Assembly (NCBI RefSeq): GCF_002099425.1
Contig: NW_018344008.1
Location: forward strand, 12,544,001-12,608,000
DNA: 64,000 nucleotides
Source: Phascolarctos cinereus
Taxonomy: Eukaryota > Chordata > Mammalia > Diprotodontia > Phascolarctidae
Reading direction: 5' to 3'
Shown: positions 33,020 to 44,054 of the stretch, in pieces
Numbering within the stretch: position 1 is the stretch's first letter
How the letters are laid out: each line of letters opens with the position of its first letter
Made by a program: the position numbers and the translations under genes
Notes under the pieces: generated by a model
What the model saw: only the letters and a program-made list of their open reading frames with translations
The model's database searches: none
Told to the model about the DNA's origin: nothing

Positions 33020-34020
33020 TTTTAGTTGACAGGGGAATTCAGAAACCACAAAAGCTGCCTCATATTTGAGGTATTTCAAAAATGAGAAGTGGTCTTCCAG
33101 CCACCCATATCTGATGAGAGTATCCACTACATTCTGAGGCAGCTCATTTCACTTTTGAATAACTCTTATGGTTAAGAAGTTTCTTCTGATATCAGGCCTA
33201 AATTTGCCTTATTGCAGCTTTTAACCATTGCTTATTCAAACAGAACAAATTCAATCCTTTCATGCGACGAGTTATGTCCGAAACCTTGCCCCCTACATCT
33301 TTCTTTAAAAAGGCATTGAGAGTTTCCATGAGACTTGATTGGTTCAGGGGAGTAAGAGCTCACTGATGTCACTTCCTCACTGCCTGAGCACAAAGCTGCT
33401 GCGAGGAGGTTATGGGGCCTCTCTACTCTGGCCAGGGAAGTTGTCTCACCTGCATCAGCCTGATGCAGCCTCACTGCCTATCCTTGTTGGATAGCTTTCT
33501 CCAGCTGTGGCTAAGTAAGTCATCCTTGTTAAATGTTGAATTAGCTTCAAGCATCTCATTTTGTTCCAATATCAAAGATAAACCATGGGAGACTGGCCTG
33601 AATCAGGTCCAACCCAGAATAGCAGTTTTTCAAATACTTGAAGAAAACTAGCATGGTCCCTCTAAGTCTTCTTTTCCCCAGGTGAGGTTTCCTCAGCTCC
33701 TTTAACTAACCCTCATGGCATTAATTCTGGGCCTTTTTCACCATTCTGGTTGGCTCTTACTGATGCTCTTTAGCTGAGCAGCTTACTTTCTAAAATGTAG
33801 TGAGTGCCCAGAGTATTCCAGAAATGACATGATGAAATCAAGGTACAGGAGAACTACTGCCTTCTTGAACTGAGAGTCTGTGCTTTAATGGACTCGTTGG
33901 CTTTTCTGAATGCCTTGTCACACTATTGACTCGTTGAGCTTGCACACAAGCAACATCTCCCCTCTTTTGCATTTGTCAGTTTTTTAAACATAAGTGTAAA
34001 ATTTTACATTTAAGTTTTGT
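33020..34020 (-). mobile_element. CR1/L3 LINE, reversed, with an internal insert
   Basis: Reversed CR1/L3 3' landmarks: 'gaggcagctcatttcacttt', 'ggttaagaagtttcttctga' and 'aggcctaaatttgcctta' at 33135-33220. After an insert, 'caaatacttgaagaaaac', 'ggtccctctaagtcttct', 'gaatgccttgtcacactatt' and 'aagtgtaaaattttacattt' lie at 33629-34015. The family's next block turns up at 39300, so the element is also split by the large L1 at 34025. Confidence 0.7.
33267..33628. mobile_element. Insert of unknown type within CR1/L3
   Basis: About 360 bp, more GC-rich than its host, separating two contiguous CR1/L3 blocks. It contains 'cttgattggttcagg', which resembles an LTR-type CCAAT region, and could begin TG near 33275 and end CA near 33622. 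No target duplication is clear. An old solo LTR is the best guess. Confidence 0.3.
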
Positions 34021-35166
34021 TTTTAATATGAATACTTACATTGATTGTTTTCCTTTGTACCACCTCTGCATCCCTAATGTGAATCTAATTCAGTCAAGAC
34101 GAGTAATTTATTGGATAAATTGCTGTAGTCTATTTGACTGGATTTTACTGAAAATTGTTAAAATGATGTTCTTTAAAAATATTTGCCTAGAGGTCTTTGC
34201 TTTATCTTTCTATTGTTTAGGCATTAGGACTATATTTATCTCATAAAGAACCTGGTAGAGTGTTTTCTTTCTCAATTTTTTGAGAGTAATTTGTGTAGTA
34301 AGGATACTAATTATACTTTAAAAGTTTGATATAATTCTCTTTTGAATCCATCAAGACTAGGAGTATTTCCCCCTCTTTTCTAGTTCCTTTTAACTAGTTC
34401 TCTTTCCTTTTCTGATGTTGGATTATTTAAGATCTTTATTTGATTTCCTATTATGATTAGTATTTTATATTTTTTAAGGTTTTCCTCTATTTCTTTTGTG
34501 TTTTCAGTTTTGTTAGCACATAATTGTGCAGAGTAGGTCATGTAATTCCTTTTATTCTGATTTTGTGATTATTTTACCTTTTTCATTTGTTGTTTTGTTG
34601 ATTGTTTTATGCTGTCTTCTTTTTAATCAGGCTGATTTATCTATTTGACATAGGTCATATAGGTTTATCAACTTGGTTAGTCTTTCAAATAAGTAGCTTT
34701 ATAAATATTTTTATAGTTTTTTCATTTCCTATTTATCTATTTCTCTTTTAATTTTCAAGATCTCTTTTGTGCTCATTTTAGGTTAATTTAAATTTTGGCT
34801 TTCTAATTTTTAATATGTATATTCAATTAATAAATTCTTTGCTTTCCTATTTTGCTAATGTATATTTTTAGGGATAATTTTTTCCCCTAAGGATTGCTTT
34901 AGCTGTTTCCCAGAAATTTCTGTATGTTGTTTCATTATAATGTTCTTTCAGATAATTATTTATTCACTATTTAAAATTTCACTTTTTAAATCTCCGTTTA
35001 GATTTATGCCTTTTATTTGTGTTTCCTGAACTGATTATTATTTTTATTGCTTTATGGTCTGAAGGATGCATTTAGTATTTCTGCTTTTTTTATGTTTTTT
35101 GGTAATATCTATGTGCTCTAATAAATGATCAATTTTAGTTCCACGTGGTACTCAGGAATACACATA

Positions 35167-35515
35167 CACCTGTATATACACACAATATATATGCTTTGTG
35201 TGTATATACATATAACATTTATAACAGACATATACCATGTGTGTGTAATACAGGCTGAAAGTACAACAGTTACCTATTGGCCTTATCATAGTGCTGATTG
35301 ATACAGAAGCTTAATCCTGCTCAATTTTTCTGACCTGGGCCAGTTAGTCCCTCTTTATGCTGCCTGGTGACTCTCCTCCCAAAAGCTTACCATATTAGTG
35401 CCAGATTTAATGAAGACATGTGATTGGTTTTAGCCTCACTGAACTCTGAACTCAAATGATTTACCAGCCTTAGCCCAGTACCAGAGATTACGGGCATGCA
35501 CCACAATGCCTGGGA
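35167..35515 (-). pseudogene. RN7SL: 7SL RNA (SRP RNA) retropseudogene with target duplication
   Basis: On the minus strand from 35513 down, the sequence follows 7SL RNA from end to end: a 'gcatgcccgtaatc' block (7SL 'gcgtgcctgtagtc'), 'gggctaaggctgg' ('ggaggctgaggctgg'), 'ttgagttcagagttc' ('ttgagtccaggagttc'), 'ctggcactaatatggt' ('ttcggcatcaatatggt'), 'ggcccaggtcag' and finally 'ctttcagcctg' ('ctccagcctg'). It is flanked by 'aatacacata' at 35157-35166 and 35516-35525. A TA/TG-rich tract at 35167-35250 takes the place of the poly(A) tail. SRP RNA normally scaffolds the signal recognition particle; this copy has many substitutions and no sign of its own promoter use. Confidence 0.85.
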
Positions 35516-35619
35516 AATACACATATTCTTCAGCATCATTTTTATTGTGTTACTATGTATTCCTTCAACTAAGTTATTTTTTTCCTTTATGAATTTGAGT
35601 GCTCAGGCATTTGGAACAT

Positions 35620-35856
35620 TTTTGTTGTTCAGTTGTGTCTGACTTTTTGTGACCCCACTTGCAGTTTTCTTGGCAAAGATACTGATGTGGTTTGCTGTTT
35701 CCTTTTCCAGCTCTTTTTCCAGATAAGGAAACTAAGGCAAAAAGAGTTAAGTGACTTGCCCAGGATCCCACATCTTGTAGGTGCCTTAAGCTAGATTTGA
35801 ATTCAGGTCTTTCTGACAACAGGCCCAGTACTCTACTCACCATGCCAGCTAGCTGT
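35620..35856 (-). mobile_element. tRNA-SINE with RTE/BovB tail, reversed, in L1
   Basis: 'cagttgtgtctgactttttg', 'tgaccccacttgcagttttc', 'agatttgaattcaggtcttt' and the head 'atgccagctagctgtc'. Target duplication 'catttggaaca' and 'catttagagca' at 35608-35618 and 35857-35867 (2 mismatches). Confidence 0.88.
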
Positions 35857-36190
35857 CATTTAGAGCATACAAGTTTAACATGGATGATATTGGTTTCTTG
35901 TTTATAGTTACTTTCAGTGTAAAGTAATTTCTTTATGTTGTGAAATTTTGTTTATGATTTAAATTCTGCTGTTTTAGATTCACCTGATGCATAGTAAATT
36001 TGCTCTAGGCCCTTTCCCCCCCTTTTTTAAATTTTTGGATGTGTTTCTTGTAAGAAAGAGATTGTGGGTTTTGGTTCTCTTATCCAATTTGTCACTATTT
36101 TTCATTTTTTGGATTGTTTAATCCATTCACTTTAAAATGATCAGAGTCAGGTTTATGTTTTCCTCCATTTGTCTCAAATATTGCCGTGAT

Positions 36191-39100
36191 TCCCAAATTT
36201 TGTTCCTTTTCCTCCATAAAGACAATACTTTGCCTCTTCTGTTATTTTTGCTAATCTACTCTAAGGCAACCTTATTCCCACAAGCTCTTTTCCCCTCAAC
36301 CTCAAATCACATCCTTCCTTTTGTCACCCCTTTAACTCATTTTGAAATTTGCTTAGCTTATTCACTGCTTTTTCTTTCTTACTTTTATTTAGTTATTTAA
36401 TAATTTCCCTCTTTTTTTCCTCTCAGTTAAGCAGTTAATTAAAATCTCCCTTCCTGTCGTTTCCTTCAGCTTATTTTGTTTGTTTTTTTCATTTTCTGTG
36501 TCTTTTTCTACCTTTATTTATTTGCCTTTAACTTTTGTTTTTTATTAATTGTCTTTTTATCTATTCTAAACTTTTAGTCTTTCATTCAAGGTCCTTATAC
36601 ATATTTATTCTCTCTTTTATCTCTGTATTCCTCATGGAATTAAAACTTCTAATGTAATTTTTTTGAGTTTCCTTTTTTAAACAATTTCATTTATTGCATT
36701 ATGGATCTTGCTTCTTCCCTCCAGTTTTTCTGTTGTGCCTCACTATTAGAAGCAGCAATTCCTACAGGAGATAAAGAGGACAGAAAAGTTGCCCCAAGGT
36801 TGCGATTTTCCTATGCTCTTTTTCTACCCTCTTACATTTCTGTGATCATTTTCTTTTGCATCTAGAATGAAAATTTCACCTCTGGGTCCGTGCCCTTCTA
36901 GCCTTCTGAATGCTATTTGCCTCCAAAAATGTGATTCCCCTTCTCCTGAGAATAGATGTTGTCCATGGAGGCAAAATACTTTCTCAGAGGAATTATTCTC
37001 TCTAAGCACCAAGTCCCTACATATTATATGCATCATAAGGTCCTTATCTCCCATTATAGAATATGTCTCTTACCCATGGAAGTATTCTTCAGTGGTACCC
37101 ACACCCATCGCTAACTCGAGATTTCCTCTTCTCCTTTCCCTTGTTTTAATCCTTCTCTTTGCCACTTGGCTCCATTTTCCTGTAGCTTCTCTTCTTTGTT
37201 AGTTACTATAGGAGTTATTTTCCTTCATTGTTTATCATTGCCTTGATTAGGGCATATCAAACTTTCTGGACTACCTTCTACTCCCCCATTCCCTTTCTGC
37301 TTTTTTGTCCCACAAAACGTTGATTCATCTATAAGGGATGGGCTGTATGGTTTAGTCAAGGTTTTTCCAGGCTTGTTCCTCTGTCATCACTTTTATTTAA
37401 TTTCTACTTTCATCTTTATGTCATTATGCATTTTTAGAAAGAAATCTTTTTTTTTCCGTTGTTATTTTGTCATTTTTTTTAAAGCCTCATAAGAGTCTTT
37501 TTCTGTTTTTTTTTCCTTTTAAAAGTCTCTAGAGATAGGATAATTTATTTCATTACTTGTATTTTTCTTGATAGGTAGCTATATTTATTTAGCTTGTGTT
37601 CCTACTGTCTTAGGGTGTCTACAAATTAAAAAACTTGCTCATTTCTTTTTTGTTTTTAATCAGAGTGCTTTAAGTGCCTCTCCATTGAATATCCAACTTT
37701 TTTCATTGATGATTAGACTATGGTTTGCAGGCTATATAATTTGGGGTTGTATATAATGTTTCATTCCCTTCTATGGATTTTGGTGGGTACATAAAAGCCT
37801 TATTATTCAAATTTCCATTTTTTTACATTTAAAGGTCTTCTTAGTGGTTTACAGAATTTGTTTGCCATTGGAATTGTTAAATTTATTATGTTTTGAAGTT
37901 TTCAGCATAGTTTCCTCTCCCTCCTCTCCCCCCCCCCACTTTATCTATGCACTCTTTTGCTTGGTTCTTTGTTTTCTAAATTCAGAAATTCTGGCTAGTT
38001 TTTTTCTGAATACTGTTTCTTGCATTATGGTATCCAGGATTTTCTACTTGTTACATTCTTCTGGGAGATCTTTGATGCTAAAATTTTCTCTATGCAATAT
38101 GTTTTGCTTTTATAGAGATCATGTATTCTTTTAATATTATTGATTTTTGTCTTTCATTCTTGTGTATGTATTCTCAGTTATTCTTTCCTTCACTTATTTT
38201 GAAAGACTCACTACTATGAATGTAAAGTTTTTGTTGTTTTTTTGCTACTTATTTTTACTGTGCATGCCATAGACTCAGTTTTTATGATTCTTATTTCTCT
38301 CTTGAGCTATTCAGGAACATACTGAATGCACTCTTAGGAATCTACAGGGTCCTCTTTCACCATGTTTTGCTTCAAATTCCTTTGTCTTATAATATTTATT
38401 TAGAGACATTTGGACTCATTTAGATGGTTTGGTAGTCATCTTCCCTTTGGTTTAGTTTCTTTCTTGCTGATTTATTTGTTTGTGCTCAAGGTTTTTTATT
38501 GGGTTTTCTTCCTCCTGAGATCTTAGGTAATTTCAGTCTTTTTTCCTTATATTTTCCATCCTGCTTTGATAACAGATGCCCCAAGGGCTAAACTTCAAAG
38601 CTGTCTCAAACTCCTTCCACTTTGGGAAATTTAATTTTCATTGGCCTTAGCCACAACCCTAAGCGAATTCTGGATGCACATAACTGGTCCTATCTTTATT
38701 ACCAGTCCGTTTTTCTTTAGGCCTGGTATATTACTGGATGTTTGCTGGCACTGTGCCATCTCTTCTTTAGTTCTCTGGTTGAGTACTGCTCCCTCAGAGA
38801 AAGCATGCCTGTGCTTTCTTATACCTCCACTTCCTCTGCTTATTTGACTTGAGGTCAGAGAGGGCAGTTGAATAGAGATGAAATCTGAAGTTTTTAATTT
38901 TTTAATTTCTATTTTTTATGGGAAATGATGGGGTGTGGATTGGGTCAGTGTGTGCCAGTCAAGACCACAGTGGTAGCTAGATAATTGCTGAGCGCATCCC
39001 AGAAGACAAACCTTTGGGTCCGTTTGTGCTGTCCTGTCTGAGAGTGGGCCTGGTGCATGAGAATGTGCCAAGTGAGCACTTCAAGATTAGAGATTAGCTT

Positions 39101-39295
39101 TCTCTCCTGTAAATTAATCATGTTTTTGACTTTAATTGACTTCTTGATGTATTGGCCTATGAAAACAGCTGCAAATTACTTTATCTCTTATGCATGACTC
39201 TTATTTTGAGTGGTTTTGAGAATTTAGTTAAGACTAGAGAAAATGTTCTCTGTATTTTTGGTTACATTACAATACTTGAATTGATTTTTTTAAAA
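36191..39295 (-). mobile_element. Probable 5' part of the old L1, reversed
   Basis: About 3 kb of T-rich sequence continuous with the reversed ORF2 above and ending where CR1/L3 resumes at about 39300. The segments at 37930-38150 look like the reversed 5' part of old L1s. No clear ORF1 motif survives, so the assignment is by position and composition. Part of it, especially 38880-39290, may be unrelated sequence. The open frames here (111 and 96 codons) are antisense and leucine/phenylalanine-rich, as expected of reversed L1. Confidence 0.4.
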
Positions 39296-39299
39296 AAAA

Positions 39300-39412
39300 T
39301 TGTTCTAGTGTTCCAACTTGTCAAGATCTTTCTGGATCCTGATTCTATCCAGCATGTTAGCTAGGACTCTCAGCTTACAGATTTGACATGGATACCATCT
39401 GTATCATTAAAG
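39300..39412 (-). mobile_element. CR1/L3, reversed, continuation of the copy ending at 34020
   Basis: 'ccaacttgtcaagatctttc', 'tggatcctgattctatccag' and 'catgttagctaggactctca' form the CR1/L3 block that follows directly after the 'gtgtaaaattttacattt' block at 33990-34015. Confidence 0.62.
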
Positions 39413-39429
39413 AGTTATAATCAAAGTGC

Positions 39430-40130
39430 TACAAGAAGTCTGGAGCATCAAGAAAGCTTCCTGGAGGACATAGCATTTGAGCTGAGTTAGAGGATGGATA
39501 GAAATTCAACTGGAAAATATAAGGAAGGATGGCATTCTAGGGATAGGGAATAGTTCTAGGAAAAGGCAAGGAAACATGTAATGGAGGCAGAAAATAATCC
39601 AGTTTGGCTTAAGCTTGAAGTATATGAAGGTGAGTAACGTGAGTTAAGGTTAAAAATGTAGGCTGTCATCAGGTCATGCAAGATGTTGAGTGTCAGGTTC
39701 AAGCTTTATGTAGCAAATGATAGGGAGCTATTAAATATATTTGATCAGATGAGTGTCATGAACATCCCTAAAAATAATTATTTGATAGTGGTTTCAAGGA
39801 TGGATTGGAGGATATCTACAAGGAAGCTGTTGCAACAGTCAGATTTATACAAGTGGTAATGTGGACCTGTACTAGGATGATGACAGTTGAAATAAAGAGG
39901 AGGGGACAATTGTGTAACATTGCAAAGATGAAAAGCCGTTGCCACTAGAAGCAGGAGGGAGGGAAATTTCCAAGTAGAGAAATTGAGGAAGGATAAGTAT
40001 ATTAGAGAATCATCAGCATAGAGACAGTAATTAAATCTATGGGAGCTGATGAGATCACCAAGTCAAACAGTATGGAGGGAGAAGAGGACCAAGGACAGAA
40101 CCATGAGAGCCACTTATGGGTTTAGGGTTT
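39430..40130 (-). mobile_element. L2 ORF2 C-terminal half, reversed
   Basis: Reversed L2 blocks: 'gcttcctggaggacatagca', 'cagtttggcttaagcttgaa', 'gatggattggaggatatcta', then 'agctgatgagatcaccaagt' near 40045 and 'aggaccaaggacagaaccat' near 40086, the latter pair encoding 'GSVLGPL' and 'LGDLISS' on the minus strand. No open frame; ancient. Confidence 0.72.
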
Positions 40131-40259
40131 AGAATTCCTACTGGGTTTAGGACAAGGTGTAGATAGAAACAAGATTGCAAAGACTTGAGACCCAGCCTCC
40201 TCAGAAACCTCTTCAAAAATTAAGAAAACAAAGAGAAAAGAAGGAAGAAAGGACTTAAT

Positions 40260-40455
40260 GAGGGGCTTTAGACATCATTATCTATTCCAACCCCCTCATT
40301 TTACATATGAAGAAACTGAGGCACCCAGAAGTGGACTTAACTGTCCAAGGTCACACAGGTAGCAAGTGACAGAGCTGCAATTTGAACACAGGTCCTCTTA
40401 ATCTTAATCTAGTGCTCTTTCATTGTAGTACTCTGCCTTTTAAGTGGTCTGTGAA
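40260..40455 (-). repeat. MIR-type repeat, reversed
   Basis: 'accccctcattttacatatg', 'aagaaactgaggcaccc', 'ccaaggtcacacaggtagca' and 'atttgaacacaggtcctctt' are in reversed MIR order. Confidence 0.8.
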
Positions 40456-40839
40456 GTCCCTTCACACTCTAAAGCTTTATAATTATGTGCATTTTACTTT
40501 TGTTATGTTATATAGTGCTCACTCTTTCTTTCAGCCCTGGGCTTCTCAGAAGCCACAAGGCAAATGCTTGTCTTCTCACACCAAATGGATGAGATAGGAG
40601 TCATCAGCTTTATTCCTTCTAGTGAAATGGAATTTACCTTTTGCCAGGAATTTACCAGGATTTACCTTTTGCCCTGTCTACATTTTCTCTTTACTCTGAA
40701 ATTGTTATCTGATCTACTGATGCTACCTCTTCTGGTACCTCTGTTACTTTGTCACATCAACTATGATAACATATCCTTATAATTTTTAGCCTTTTCCATC
40801 CACCCTACAGCTGAATTTTTTTTGTATTGTCTCTTTCAA

Positions 40840-40903
40840 CTAATTTGCATTTCTACTGCTTAATGGAGTAGGCACTAAATACATGTTATTCTTTCCTTTC
40901 TTG
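40840..40903. repeat. 64-bp direct repeat, copy A
   Basis: It begins 'ctaatttgcatttctactgc' and ends 'ctttcctttcttg'. It is identical to copy B at 41975-42038 except for one base (position 37 of the unit, A versus T). The sequence around it (40456-41210) is otherwise anonymous. Confidence 0.92.
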
Positions 40904-41214
40904 GTTCCGTTGTCTCCCTACTCTCTTCTTAAAGAAAATATTTATAATATATACACAGATCTTCTGTGTACCCTTTAAACCTTTTGTTTCTGGATCTTGG
41001 GTAATATATTCCAGCATATTTTTGGCGTCCTTTCCTGTGAAAGAGGTAGCCTTGAATGACTTTGACTTTGAAGTCATTGAATATCAAAAAGTACATGTAA
41101 ATAAAGTATCTATCAGTATAGGCAACTCCAGAGTGGGAGCTATCTGAATTGATACAGAGACCAGCCCTTCTGTGACTTAGTGAGTAAGTCCTAGGAAGTT
41201 GTCTAAGGCACATA

Positions 41215-41330
41215 GGAATTAAGTGGCTTGACCAAGGTCACAGAGTTAGCAAGCATCAGAGACACATCTCAAACCCAAGTCTTTCTGACTACACCTAACA
41301 CTATATGCTACACCGTGCTGTCTCTTATCA
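41215..41330 (-). repeat. MIR fragment, reversed
   Basis: 'aattaagtggcttgaccaag', 'gtcacagagttagcaagc' and 'tcaaacccaagtctttctga' match the reversed tRNA-side of a MIR. Confidence 0.68.
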
Positions 41331-41557
41331 AAAGTATGTTGATTTTATTTGGAGGATTTTAACTGAATTCCTCATAGAATTTCTTTCTTTTTTTTTCTCA
41401 TATCGTAAAATGAATATTGGCATATAAGCTGCAGTTATTTTTATGAGTTCTATGAGGTCATCATGGCTATTATAATATGAGATAACTAAGTGAACAATGA
41501 AATGATGCATCTTTTGGCTTTTGGATGCATGATACAACCAACTCTACCAATGCAATT

Positions 41558-41650
41558 CAGTAAGTATTTATTGAGTGCCTATTGTGTTCCAGGAAGTATG
41601 CTAGGTGATGGAGATACAAAGGAAAAAATAAGAAACAACGCTGACCTGTG
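41558..41650 (-). mobile_element. L2 3' end, reversed
   Basis: 'cagtaagtatttattgagtg', 'cctattgtgttccaggaagt' and 'gatggagatacaaaggaa' are the reversed L2 terminus. Confidence 0.72.
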
Positions 41651-41710
41651 AGCCATCCTTGCATTATGATACAACCTCCTTTGAACTTCTTGTTTCATTG
41701 GTAGTGAACA

Positions 41711-41795
41711 TTCCTTTCTTCCTTCCTTCCTTCCTTCCTTCCTTCCTTCCTTCCTTCCTTCCTTCCTTCCTTCCTTCCTTCCTTCCTTCCTTCCT
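41711..41795. repeat. (TTCC)n microsatellite
   Basis: About 85 bases of TTCC repeats, nearly perfect after the first units. This explains the repetitive Leu-Pro-Ser-Phe open frame across it, which is not a gene. Confidence 0.97.
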
Positions 41796-41974
41796 ATTAA
41801 GTACCTCCAACAGTATATACTTCTTAATCATTGGACAAGCATCTCACTGGGAATAACAAGAATTGTTAGACTTTATAGACAGCCTAAAAACTGTGATATT
41901 TAACCCCTCTGCCTCTACTTTCTGCCACTTTGCCAATTGTTACTGCAGCAGAGGAAGGTTAAAATTGTTTCAGG

Positions 41975-42038
41975 CTAATTTGCATTTCTACTGCTTAATG
42001 GAGTAGGCACTTAATACATGTTATTCTTTCCTTTCTTG
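41975..42038. repeat. 64-bp direct repeat, copy B
   Basis: The partner of 40840-40903, in the same orientation 1,135 bp downstream, with one mismatch. The flanks of the two copies are not similar, so the duplicated block is sharply bounded. Confidence 0.92.
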
Positions 42039-42195
42039 AAACATGACCAGCCTACTGTTTAGCTACCTGTACTTACCTTGGCTGATCTTTGGAAAATATA
42101 CAGAGTATGTGTCTAGGACTGTATTCAGGATGCATCTTTGTATTAGTATTTTACTTTTGTTAAACTGAAAATCATTATTTATTGGTATTAAACAT

Positions 42196-42445
42196 CTTTT
42201 TTTTTTTTAAAAATTAGGTCTCCCTATCTCACCCAAGCTAGAAGAGCAGAAGTTATTTATAGGCGGGGTCCTACTTTTCTCAGCATGGGGGTTTAGTTCT
42301 ACTTCATTTCCCTCTCCAATCCTAAGGATTTATCAGATTGGCTTTAGCCCACTACAGCTCAGAACTTTTGAGGTTGAGAGTCACTAACCTCAGGCCCTCA
42401 CTAACTGGAATTAGAGGTGTCTTCTACCACCACACTCTGCCATTT
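42196..42445 (-). pseudogene. RN7SL: 7SL RNA retropseudogene with central deletion and poly(A) tail
   Basis: On the minus strand from 42441 down: 'gagtgtggtggtag' (7SL 'ggcgcggtggcgcg'), 'ttctgagctgtagtgggcta' ('ttctgggctgtagtgcgcta'), then a jump to 'aatgaagtagaactaaac' ('aacggagcaggtcaaaac'), 'ccccgcctataaataac' ('tcgcgcctgtgaatagc') and 'gggagacct' ('cgagaccccgtct'). An A-run tail shows as T's at 42197-42208. About 80 bases of the central S domain are missing, leaving an Alu-domain-like molecule about 230 bases long. A partial 'atttattg' repeat flanks it (near 42176 and 42441). Confidence 0.78.
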
Positions 42446-43495
42446 ATTGTTTTTGAAAAGAATTCATTGGATAAAGGATTATTGTGAATGAATGAATTCA
42501 TTAAGTTCTTCATAACTGAGATGCTTAATTATTGTATTTCTATTTTTATGGGAGTGAGCTTAGGTCTCTAATTTTGCTGTGAAAATTTAAGTGTGAGATG
42601 GAATATTTTTGAAATCATAATTTCATTTCCTAACATTATTATTTTTTATTTTCTTCATGGTTTTTGACACCATTAGAAAAAAGTACATTATAGTAATTTG
42701 GGGTCACATTATATGGAAAATCTATATTCATAATTCTTCTACCTGTCTGATGGAAAAATCAATTGGCTGCATTTTATCATTGCTCATGGGGACAGTTTTG
42801 TAGTGCTTCATAGATTAAAAAAATTTGGTATGACTCTGAGAAGAGGTGAATGGAGAAATGATTTGACCAAGAAGAGAAATTCTGTAAGTCCATGAAAAAA
42901 AAGTACATGGAACAAATTGGGGATGAGAGAGGGAGTTCATTTTACAAGTTAATATTCTGACATGTTCAATTCTTATGTCCACATTTCTAGTCAATTTAGT
43001 AGGTGCATATAGTGACCTTGGCAATATTGCTAGTCATATTTTTCATAATAATAAGTTATGCCTGTATATAGTTACCTTTGCATTAGGTAAAATGAGGTTT
43101 TCTTGAAAATTCTACTGTGGTAGTTGTTGGCTTCACATTGTAGTGTCATTGTTAGGCAGTACAAAATCATGGCTCAATTACTTCTTTAGTTCACTAAATC
43201 CTAACCTAGTAAAAATTGAAATACTGATGAAGTTACCAGAAGTACTTAACTTTCCCTTTGGTCATCTGACTCACCTACATTATGTGCATTTACTTGTAGA
43301 TAGGCCCAAATTTACTAGCAACTTGGCAAAATATTAGTGGTAAACCAGAAATCAATGCCCTGGCTGGAAGAGTGCCTTGGAGTCAGTTCACAATTATTCA
43401 TTAGTTCACAATTTCCATGAATGATAATTACCTCTACTTCCTTAAGAACATTTAGGGACAGATAGGGAACTACTTTTAGAAGGTTTCTAATCAGG
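42446..43495. other. Anonymous sequence
   Basis: About 1 kb of AT-rich sequence with no nameable repeat or gene. Confidence 0.5.
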
Positions 43496-43499
43496 AGAG

Positions 43500-43692
43500 A
43501 GAATGTGTGTTTAGTGGAAAGAACATTGTATTTGGAATCAAAGGACCTCAGTTCAGATTTCGGTTCTACTACTTTCTGTGTGACCATGAGCAAATCAATT
43601 GTCCTTTTTGATTATCAGTTTCCTCATCTGTAATATAAAGGCAATGAACTAGATCATTTTGAGAATCCCTTCTCATGCCAAATCCTATAAGC
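43500..43692 (+). repeat. MIR-type repeat, forward
   Basis: 'gtggaaagaacattgtattt', 'ggaatcaaaggacctcagtt', 'ctgtgtgaccatgagcaaat' and 'gtttcctcatctgtaatata' give a forward MIR-type SINE whose right end differs from classical MIR. Confidence 0.78.
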
Positions 43693-44054
43693 CTATACTT
43701 TCTTAGGTAATTGTTACAGTATGTGCTAAAGGAAGTCATGGCTTAGTTTTCATAGAGTTGTTAAGAATTTAGCCTACATCCTCCTGCTTTATAATGTGAT
43801 CAGAAAAATGAGACTTGTTTTTCCTGGGTATTTGTATTACACACATTCTTAAGAAAGAAAGCTTTTTCTAGGTGCTAGTACTCCAGTGTACATTTTATTG
43901 AACTGAGTTATGGTATGGTCCAGTGTCTAGGAGAGCTGCAAAAAATGAAGATATAACTGGTAGAGTTCTGTTCTTTGCAATCCTTGTCAACATTAATGAT
44001 AATTATGGACTTTGCATGAGCATGAAGGGTAAAATTTACCCCTGAAATTATTTT

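Larger units (their letters stand above)
34025..36190 (-). mobile_element. Old L1, reversed (ORF2 RT and endonuclease parts)
   Basis: T-rich sequence following L1 ORF2 in reverse. 'ctcataaagaacctggtaga' lies near 34240 in the RT part. 'ggattgctttagctgtttcc' and 'cagaaatttctgtatg' lie near 34891-34926, then 'gctttatggtctgaaggatg' near 35050. 'gtttcttgtaagaaagagat' near 36044 matches a block nearer the 5' end. It lacks its own 3' end at 34025. A 7SL pseudogene (35167) and a SINE (35620) are inserted in it. Confidence 0.65.

Noticed and set aside
36867-37202. 111-codon plus frame as a candidate gene
   Set aside because: It lies within T-rich sequence best explained as reversed old L1; it overlaps a minus frame of similar size and has no domain.
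41711-41795. CRISPR-like or other spaced repeat array
   Set aside because: Only a simple tetranucleotide repeat; the tandem repeats in the window lack regular unique spacers, and the host is a mammal.
41659-41856. Open frame with repeated Leu-Pro-Ser-Phe units
   Set aside because: Produced by translating the TTCC microsatellite.
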